From the NCBI GenBank assembly GCA_905210525.1, contig CAJLXE010000128.1, forward strand, positions 1 through 5,229: DNA of 5,229 nt, read 5' to 3'. Source of the DNA: an uncultured Clostridia bacterium. Lineage in GTDB: Bacteria; Bacillota; Clostridia; HGM11327. Position 1 is the stretch's first letter. Each line of letters opens with the position of its first letter. Of this stretch, positions 1-5,229 are shown in pieces. Position numbers and translations under genes: made by a program. The notes under the pieces were generated by a model. That model was not told the origin of the DNA and made no database searches. It worked only from the letters and a program-made list of their open reading frames with translations.

Positions 1-1041
1 GAAGATAAAACCGTGTTTGAAGGTTATGCTTTCGGTGCGGATACGCCGTGTGTGGGCGAGCTTGTTTTCACAACGGGAATGTGCGGTTATACGGAAACTC
101 TTACGGATCCGAGCTACTATGGGCAGATTGTAATGCAGACATTTCCTATGATAGGAAATTACGGAATAACAGAAGACGATTTTGAGGGCGGATGTTCGGT
201 AAAAGGATATGTTGTCAGGGAATGGTGCGATAAGCCGTCCAATTTCCGCAGTATGTATGATGTTGACACGTTTCTTAAAAACAACGGTATTCCCGGTATT
301 TTCGGAATAGATACAAGACAGGCGACCCGAATTATACGCGAACACGGAGTTATGAATGCCTGCCTGTGCGACGAACCTTTGCAGGATACCGACGTTATAA
401 AAAATTATTCGATTGAAAACGCGGTAAAAAATGTGACCTGTTCATCGGTACAGCGTTATGCGGCGAAAAATCCGCAGTATAAAGTTATTCTTGTTGATTA
501 CGGCGCAAAACGGAATATAATAAGAGAACTTATAAAACGAGGCTGTGACGTTACGGTTGTGCCGTCCGAAACGAGTGCCGAAGCGATACAGGCTATGTCT
601 CCCGACGGTGTTATGCTTTCAAACGGTCCGGGAGACCCCGCGGAGAATACCGGTTGTATAAATGAAATTGCAAAGCTGTTCGGAAAAATACCGATGTTCG
701 GGATTTGTCTGGGACATCAGCTTCTGGCGCTTGCGTGCGGAGGCAAAACAGTAAAGCTTAAATACGGACACAGAGGTGTGAATCAACCTGTAAGGGAAGT
801 TCGCGGCACAAGAACGTATATAACGAGCCAGAATCACGGATATGCGGTTGTGTCCGACAGCGTGAAAAACGGTGAGGTAAGCTTTGTGAATGCAAATGAC
901 GGTACTTGCGAGGGAATAAACTACGGTGACGATGCATTTTCGGTGCAGTTTCATCCGGAAGCATGTGCAGGACCCAAGGATACGGAGTTTCTGTTTGACA
1001 AATTTATAGATCTTATGAACCGCAACAAGGGAGGAAAATGA
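1..1041 (+). CDS. carA: Carbamoyl-phosphate synthase small (glutaminase) subunit, 5'-partial
   Basis: CarA hydrolyses glutamine and passes ammonia through a tunnel to CarB for carbamoyl phosphate synthesis (arginine and pyrimidine pathways, cytoplasm). The frame is open from base 1. The codons before the GTG at 13 read E-D-K-T and run into V-F-E-G, matching the usual CarA N-terminus (LEDGTxFEG), so GTG13 is an internal Val and roughly 5-10 residues are missing upstream. Counting from base 1, the N-terminal CarA domain spans about residues 1-150, including TTGMCGYTETLTDPSY and FGIDTR. The class I glutamine amidotransferase domain follows: SNGPGDP, then the nucleophile in GICLGHQ (Cys236, codon 706-708), then FHPEA with His318 and Glu320. 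The catalytic triad is therefore intact. The 346 visible residues agree with the family's usual 350-380. It ends one base before the carB start, so the two are surely co-transcribed. Function is secure; only the true start is unseen. Confidence 0.96.
   Translation, partial: EDKTVFEGYAFGADTPCVGELVFTTGMCGYTETLTDPSYYGQIVMQTFPMIGNYGITEDDFEGGCSVKGYVVREWCDKPSNFRSMYDVDTFLKNNGIPGIFGIDTRQATRIIREHGVMNACLCDEPLQDTDVIKNYSIENAVKNVTCSSVQRYAAKNPQYKVILVDYGAKRNIIRELIKRGCDVTVVPSETSAEAIQAMSPDGVMLSNGPGDPAENTGCINEIAKLFGKIPMFGICLGHQLLALACGGKTVKLKYGHRGVNQPVREVRGTRTYITSQNHGYAVVSDSVKNGEVSFVNANDGTCEGINYGDDAFSVQFHPEACAGPKDTEFLFDKFIDLMNRNKGGK
1027..1034 (+). promoter_or_regulatory. Ribosome binding site for carB-dapF
   Basis: The string AAGGGAGG closely matches the anti-Shine-Dalgarno consensus and lies 8 bases before the ATG at 1043. 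It sits inside the last codons of carA. The carA stop (TGA, 1039-1041) falls between this site and the carB start, so the start can be reached both by fresh initiation and by ribosomes finishing carA. This would favour balanced amounts of the two subunits. Confidence 0.85.
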
Positions 1042-1042
1042 A

Positions 1043-4000
1043 ATGCCTTTGGATAAATCCGTAAAAAAAGTACTTGTTATAGGTTCCGGTCCGATAGTTA
1101 TAGGGCAGGCGGCGGAATTTGATTATGCAGGCGCTCAGGCGTGCCGTGTTCTAAAAGAGGCGGGCGTAAACGTTGTGCTTGTTAATTCAAATCCTGCGAC
1201 AATAATGACCGATAAAGCGCTTGCTGACGAAATATATCTTGAACCTCTTACGGCTCAGACTGTAAAACGCATAATTCAAAAAGAAAAACCGGATTCACTT
1301 CTTGCGGGCTTGGGCGGACAGACGGGTCTTACGATAGCAATGCAGCTTGATAAAGAAGGATTTTTGCAGCAAAACGGCGTAAAACTGATAGGCACCAATG
1401 CGGAAGCGATAGATAAAGCTGAGGATAGACAGCTGTTCAAGGATACAATGAAGTCTATAGGCGAGCCTGTTATCCCGTCGGATATTGCGAACGATGAAAA
1501 AACGGCACTTGAAATTGCCGAAAGTATAGGATATCCGGTTATAGTACGTCCTGCGTTTACTTTGGGCGGCGCAGGAGGAGGCGTGGCACAGGACGAAGAT
1601 GAACTTGCGGTAATAGCTCATACGGGGCTTGAAGCTTCGCCGATAAATCAGATACTTGTTGAAAAATATATATTCGGCTGGAAAGAAATTGAGTTTGAAA
1701 CAATGCGTGACAGTGCAGGTAATGTCATTGCCGTATGTTCAATGGAAAATTTTGACCCGGTAGGTATTCATACAGGCGACAGCATTGTTGTTGCGCCGGC
1801 TCTTACGCTTTCGGATAAAGAATATCAGATGCTCAGAAGTGCGTCGCTGAATATAATTACGGCGCTTGGCATTGTAGGCGGCTGTAACTGCCAATTTGCG
1901 CTTAATCCGGATAGCTTTGAGTATGCGGTAATAGAAGTAAATCCGCGTGTATCGCGTTCTTCTGCGCTTGCGAGTAAGGCAACGGGCTATCCGATAGCAA
2001 AGATTACAACAAAAATTGCGCTCGGATATACGTTGGATGAAATAACAAACGATATTACGGGTAAAACCTGCGCTTGCTTTGAACCTGCGCTGGATTATGT
2101 TGTGGTTAAACTGCCAAAATGGCCTTTTGATAAATTTGCAGGATCGAGCAGAAAACTCGGCACGCAAATGAAGGCTACGGGCGAGGTTATGGCGATAGCC
2201 GGAAGCTTCGAGGAAGGCATAATGAAAGCTGTACGCGGTGCGGAGATATCTCTTGAAACGCTTAACGCAAAACCGCTTGACAGCGCACCTCTTGCCGAAA
2301 GGCTCAGGCGTATGGATGACAGACGTCTTTTTACCGTTTTTGAGGCTATAAAATCGGGAATATCAATAGATGAAATATACAATATAACGAGAATAGACCG
2401 TTTTTTCCTTTTTAAGCTCAAGAATCTTGCGGATACGGATTGTGAACTTAAAAATTCACCGCTGACTGAAGACCTGTTTATAAAGGCGAAAAAATACGGT
2501 TATACCGACAGTGCAATAAAGGAAATAAGCGGTAAAATGCCGGAAGTATCCGTTGACGCGTCATACAAGACAGTGGATACGTGCGGCGCTGAATTTGATG
2601 CACGGACACCGTATTTCTATTCGTCATATGAAGGCTTCTGCGAAGCGAGGGTTCTGAAAAGATCCGGAAAACCCGTTATAATGGTGCTCGGTTCGGGCCC
2701 TATAAGGATAGGTCAGGGAATAGAATTTGATTATTCTTCGGTACATTGCGTGTGGACTCTTAAAAAACTCGGTTACGACGTTGTTATAGTCAACAACAAT
2801 CCCGAAACTGTTTCTACAGACTATGATACTGCGGACAGGCTCTATTTTGAACCGCTCACGCCGGAAGATGTGATGAATATAATCAAGGTTGAAAAACCGA
2901 TAGGCGTTGTGGTTGCGTTCGGCGGACAGACTGCCATAAAGCTTACGAAATTTCTTGATGAAAATAATATCAAAATACTCGGGACATCGGCAGAAGGAAT
3001 AGATACTGCTGAGGACAGGGAAAAATTTGATGAACTGCTTGAAAAATTCGGTATAAAACGTCCTAAGGGAACGAGCGTGCTTACGCTTGAAGAGGCTGTT
3101 GAAGCGGGAAGAAAGCTTGGATATCCTGTTCTTTTGAGACCTTCATATGTCATAGGCGGTCAGAATATGCAGATAACGCATAATGATGAAGAAGTAGAGC
3201 GTTATATGACAAGGATTCTTGCGGCGGGAATAGAAAATCCGGTTCTTGTGGATAAATATATGCCCGGAAGCGAGATTGAAGTGGACGTTATATCGGACGG
3301 CAAAGATGTTCTTATTCCCGGAATAATGCAGCATATCGAACGAGCGGGCGTTCACAGCGGAGATTCGATTGCGGTTTATCCGCCTTACGGCATAAACGAC
3401 AAAATGACTAAGACAATAGTCGATTGTTCCGAAAAGCTTGCGCTTTCGCTCGGAACAAAGGGACTTGTAAATATTCAGTATCTCATATACGACAACGAAC
3501 TTTATGTTATAGAGGTAAATCCGAGAGCATCGAGAACAGTGCCGTATATAAGCAAGGTTACGGGAGTGCCGATGGTGGATATTGCGTCAAGAGCGATGGT
3601 AGGGGAGAGCCTAATGTCGGTTGGCTACGGACGCGGACTTTATAGGATTCCTCCGTATTTTGCGGTAAAGGTACCGGTATTTTCGTTTGAAAAGCTTACA
3701 GATGTAAATTCATATCTCGGCCCCGAAATGAAATCGACAGGTGAAGTTCTGGGGATAGGCAGAACACTTACGGAAGCACTTTTCAAGGGCTTGACGTCGG
3801 CGGGATTTTCCCTGAAAACACACGATGCTTGCGGCAGAGGCGTGTTTATATCGGTTGAGAATCATGATCTGCATGAAATTGTTTCTCTTGCGAAAAAACT
3901 TAACGATATAGGCATGACCATATATGCGACGCACGATACTGCGCTGGCAATAGAAAATCTCGGAATAAAAGTTGTTCATACGGAGGGTATGACAGATCCG

Positions 4001-5074
4001 GACGGTATGTTTGCACTGCTCGAAAGCGGAAAAATAAGCTATATAGTGTATACGGGAGCGCTGTTTGACAGAACACTGGATGATTATATAAAGCTTCACA
4101 GAAAGGCGCTTCAGCTTGGAATAGTGTGTCTGACATCGCTTGATACGGCAAATGCTCTTGCGGATATTACGGCAAGCAGATATAATCAACAAAACACGGA
4201 ATTGGTGGATATAAACCATATGCGTGCCGAACGGCGAAAACTGAAGTTTGCAAAAATGGAAGGCACCGGAAATGATTATATATTTGTTGAAAATTTTGAC
4301 AACAGTATTACCTGTCCGGAATCTCTTTGCGTTACGTTGTGCGACAGACATTACGGAGTAGGCGGATGCGGCATAGTTTTTATAGAAAATTCATCTGTTG
4401 CCGATATACGCATGAAAATATATAACAGAGACGGTTCTGCGGGCAAAATGGCAGGAAATGCAATAAGGTGCGTAGGTAAATACGCATATGATAACGGTCT
4501 TGTGGACAGCGAAAACATTACCGTTGAAACCGACAGCGGAATAAAAAAACTGACAATGTATACGAACAACTGCAAAGTTACTTATGTTACGGTTGATATG
4601 GGCAGTGTTGATATTACTGCGGCAGGTCTGCCAACGACACTCAATACGGAAACGGTTATAAATTATCCGACAGTTATAAATTCAAAGGAGTACCGTATAA
4701 CGTGCTGTTCGGTGGGAAATCCGCACTGCGTTGTGTTTGAAGACAGCGTTGAAACGCTTGATGTCGGCAAAATCGGTCCTTATTTTGAGAATGCGGATAT
4801 TTTTCCGGAACGCATAAACACCGAGTTTATAAGGGTAGCGGATTCGTCTACAATACGCATGAGAGTTTATGAGCGCGGAAACGGCGAAACGGGAGCCTGC
4901 GGTACGGGAGCTTGTGCGGCGGTTGTTGCTGCAACGCTGAACGGATATTGCAGTAAGGGAAGAGATATTACAGTGAAAGTAAACGGCGGCGATCTTATTG
5001 TAAATTATACGGACGAAAGGATTACGCTTACGGGAGATGCGCATCTTATATATACGGGCGAACTTGAATATTGA
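1043..5074 (+). CDS. carB: CarB-DapF fusion: carbamoyl-phosphate synthase large subunit with C-terminal diaminopimelate epimerase-like domain
   Basis: At 1343 residues this is about 270 longer than a usual CarB (~1070). Residues 1 to ~400 form the carboxyphosphate half: GSGPIVIGQ near the N-terminus, EDRQLF, RPAFTLGG and IEVNPRVSRSSA (E298, N300, R302). Residues ~400-545 are the oligomerisation region. Residues ~545-930 form the carbamoyl-phosphate half: GSGPIRIGQGIEFDY from ~550, RPSYVIGG near 700, GIMQHIERAGVHSGDS (H764, E766, matching the ornithine-contacting pair of E. coli CarB) and IEVNPRASRTVP (E824, N826, R828). Residues ~930-1045 are the MGS-like allosteric domain, with ATHDTA keeping both Thr (T963, T966) that hold the UMP/IMP phosphate in E. 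coli. Both ATP-grasp halves look complete, so CarB activity is expected. From residue ~1067 the frame continues as a DapF fold. No stop or frameshift is visible at the junction. carA lies one base upstream. The CarB call is near certain; the activity of the DapF part is doubtful because of active-site changes. Confidence 0.96.
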   Translation: MPLDKSVKKVLVIGSGPIVIGQAAEFDYAGAQACRVLKEAGVNVVLVNSNPATIMTDKALADEIYLEPLTAQTVKRIIQKEKPDSLLAGLGGQTGLTIAMQLDKEGFLQQNGVKLIGTNAEAIDKAEDRQLFKDTMKSIGEPVIPSDIANDEKTALEIAESIGYPVIVRPAFTLGGAGGGVAQDEDELAVIAHTGLEASPINQILVEKYIFGWKEIEFETMRDSAGNVIAVCSMENFDPVGIHTGDSIVVAPALTLSDKEYQMLRSASLNIITALGIVGGCNCQFALNPDSFEYAVIEVNPRVSRSSALASKATGYPIAKITTKIALGYTLDEITNDITGKTCACFEPALDYVVVKLPKWPFDKFAGSSRKLGTQMKATGEVMAIAGSFEEGIMKAVRGAEISLETLNAKPLDSAPLAERLRRMDDRRLFTVFEAIKSGISIDEIYNITRIDRFFLFKLKNLADTDCELKNSPLTEDLFIKAKKYGYTDSAIKEISGKMPEVSVDASYKTVDTCGAEFDARTPYFYSSYEGFCEARVLKRSGKPVIMVLGSGPIRIGQGIEFDYSSVHCVWTLKKLGYDVVIVNNNPETVSTDYDTADRLYFEPLTPEDVMNIIKVEKPIGVVVAFGGQTAIKLTKFLDENNIKILGTSAEGIDTAEDREKFDELLEKFGIKRPKGTSVLTLEEAVEAGRKLGYPVLLRPSYVIGGQNMQITHNDEEVERYMTRILAAGIENPVLVDKYMPGSEIEVDVISDGKDVLIPGIMQHIERAGVHSGDSIAVYPPYGINDKMTKTIVDCSEKLALSLGTKGLVNIQYLIYDNELYVIEVNPRASRTVPYISKVTGVPMVDIASRAMVGESLMSVGYGRGLYRIPPYFAVKVPVFSFEKLTDVNSYLGPEMKSTGEVLGIGRTLTEALFKGLTSAGFSLKTHDACGRGVFISVENHDLHEIVSLAKKLNDIGMTIYATHDTALAIENLGIKVVHTEGMTDPDGMFALLESGKISYIVYTGALFDRTLDDYIKLHRKALQLGIVCLTSLDTANALADITASRYNQQNTELVDINHMRAERRKLKFAKMEGTGNDYIFVENFDNSITCPESLCVTLCDRHYGVGGCGIVFIENSSVADIRMKIYNRDGSAGKMAGNAIRCVGKYAYDNGLVDSENITVETDSGIKKLTMYTNNCKVTYVTVDMGSVDITAAGLPTTLNTETVINYPTVINSKEYRITCCSVGNPHCVVFEDSVETLDVGKIGPYFENADIFPERINTEFIRVADSSTIRMRVYERGNGETGACGTGACAAVVAATLNGYCSKGRDITVKVNGGDLIVNYTDERITLTGDAHLIYTGELEY
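4220..5074 (+). other. dapF: DapF-like domain (diaminopimelate epimerase fold) at the C-terminus of the CarB fusion, with altered active site
   Basis: Residues 1060-1343 of the fusion carry a whole DapF (about 277 residues from L1067; E. coli DapF has 274). DapF interconverts LL- and meso-diaminopimelate with two cysteines acting as acid and base. Kept by comparison with E. coli: KMEGTGNDY (N1077, equivalent to N11), DRHYGVG, YNRDGS (N1128, N64), SVGNPHCV (N1226 and H1228, N157 and H159), PERINTEF (N1259, N190), YERGNGET (E1277 and R1278, E208 and R209) and ACGTGACAA (C1286, the second catalytic Cys, C217). Changed: the CGNG motif reads AGNA (A1137 replaces C73, A1140 replaces G76), and the Asp of the usual GxDG loop is C1109. 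The fold assignment is strong from ordered motifs along the whole length. Normal two-cysteine epimerase activity is not supported by the sequence. M1060 (ATG 4220) may be an internal start but is probably only a linker residue. Alternatives are a specialised clade with a relocated catalytic residue, another amino-acid racemase, or a regulatory domain. Confidence 0.88.
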
Positions 5075-5140
5075 TGACTGTATATATTTTATTCTGCGCG
5101 GATATGATATTGGAGATTGAAACAATACTTTGATAAATGG
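5075..5140. other. Short untranslated 3' region of the carA-carB/dapF unit
   Basis: This AT-rich stretch lies between the stop of the fusion gene and the terminator hairpin. I see no credible coding sequence, RNA gene or promoter in it. Confidence 0.6.
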
Positions 5141-5173
5141 AAAAAGGACTTTACTCGTTGTAAAGTCCTTTTT
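5141..5173 (+). terminator. Rho-independent terminator, potentially bidirectional
   Basis: AAAAAGGACTTTAC (5141-5154) pairs perfectly over 14 bp with GTAAAGTCCTTTTT (5160-5173) around a five-base loop TCGTT. The core GGACTTTAC stem is followed by five T on the plus strand. The five A at the left end give the same T-run on the minus strand, so the hairpin could stop transcription from both sides. It lies 66 bases after the fusion gene's stop codon and is the natural end of the carA-carB/dapF transcript. Confidence 0.9.
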
Positions 5174-5199
5174 ATATTAGCTCTGATGAAATCAAGAAA

Positions 5200-5219
5200 G
5201 ACGTTGATTTATAAACGTC
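5200..5219. repeat. Small inverted repeat GACGTT / AACGTC
   Basis: GACGTT (5200-5205) and AACGTC (5214-5219) form a 6-bp inverted repeat around an eight-base AT-rich spacer, 26 bases beyond the terminator. It could be a weak hairpin or a protein-binding dyad for a gene outside the window, or chance. No T-run follows directly, so it is not called a terminator. Confidence 0.25.
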
Positions 5220-5229
5220 GATGAATTTT

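Noticed and set aside
13..15. GTG at 13 as the start codon of carA
   Set aside because: The four codons before it are in frame, open, and match the conserved CarA N-terminus (E-D-K-T before V-F-E-G). There is also no room for a ribosome binding site. The gene begins upstream of the window.
3424..3645. 73-codon plus-strand frame inside carB
   Set aside because: It is an out-of-frame overlap with the conserved second ATP-grasp domain and has no recognisable protein features.
3710..4351. 213-codon open frame on the minus strand
   Set aside because: It lies wholly antisense to the conserved CarB carbamoyl-phosphate and allosteric domains and the start of DapF. Its translation is rich in Arg, Cys, Ile and Tyr without any recognisable motif, as expected of a shadow frame.
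4220..5074. The DapF part as a pseudogene
   Set aside because: It has no stop or frameshift, has full family length, and keeps nearly all ligand-binding residues. The specific loss of one catalytic Cys looks like altered function more than decay.
4682..5125. 147-codon minus-strand frame covering the end of the DapF domain and the 3' region
   Set aside because: It is antisense to conserved DapF motifs, has a low-complexity basic composition, no family resemblance and no good ribosome binding site that I can see.
5186..5224. Short plus-strand ORF starting ATG at 5186 (12 codons)
   Set aside because: It is too short, lacks a convincing ribosome binding site, and sits next to the terminator.

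Overview
The window reads as an arginine/pyrimidine biosynthesis locus from a Bacillota bacterium, most likely a Clostridia (Oscillospiraceae- or Lachnospiraceae-like) anaerobe. This rests on the moderate-GC, ATA- and AGA-rich codon use, a strong AGGGAGG ribosome binding site, tight gene packing, and the style of the CarA/CarB sequences. The lineage is an inference, not a database result.

Layout: bases 1-1041 hold carA, the glutaminase subunit of carbamoyl-phosphate synthase, open at its 5' end because the true start lies upstream of the window. One base after its stop codon, and behind a strong ribosome binding site, a single 1343-codon frame (1043-5074) begins. Its first ~1045 residues are a complete CarB: carboxyphosphate ATP-grasp half, oligomerisation domain, carbamoyl-phosphate ATP-grasp half and MGS-like allosteric domain. 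After a ~20-residue linker the same frame continues, with no stop, into a full-length diaminopimelate epimerase (DapF) fold (about residues 1067-1343). Bases 5075-5140 show nothing recognisable. A perfect 14-bp hairpin at 5141-5173, with a T-run on either strand, then ends the unit. The last ~50 bases hold a small inverted repeat and possibly the tail of a convergent gene.

How the parts work together: CarA releases ammonia from glutamine and CarB uses it with bicarbonate and two ATP to make carbamoyl phosphate for arginine and UMP synthesis. DapF normally converts LL- to meso-diaminopimelate for lysine and peptidoglycan. Joining these two enzymes in one chain is the most striking feature here.

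The DapF part is not a standard copy. The first catalytic cysteine of the CGNG motif is alanine (A1137), and the conserved Asp in the GxG(x)DG loop is cysteine (C1109). The second catalytic cysteine (C1286) and most substrate-binding residues are kept. The fused domain may therefore be a non-epimerising, altered or regulatory DapF derivative. That is an inference to be tested.
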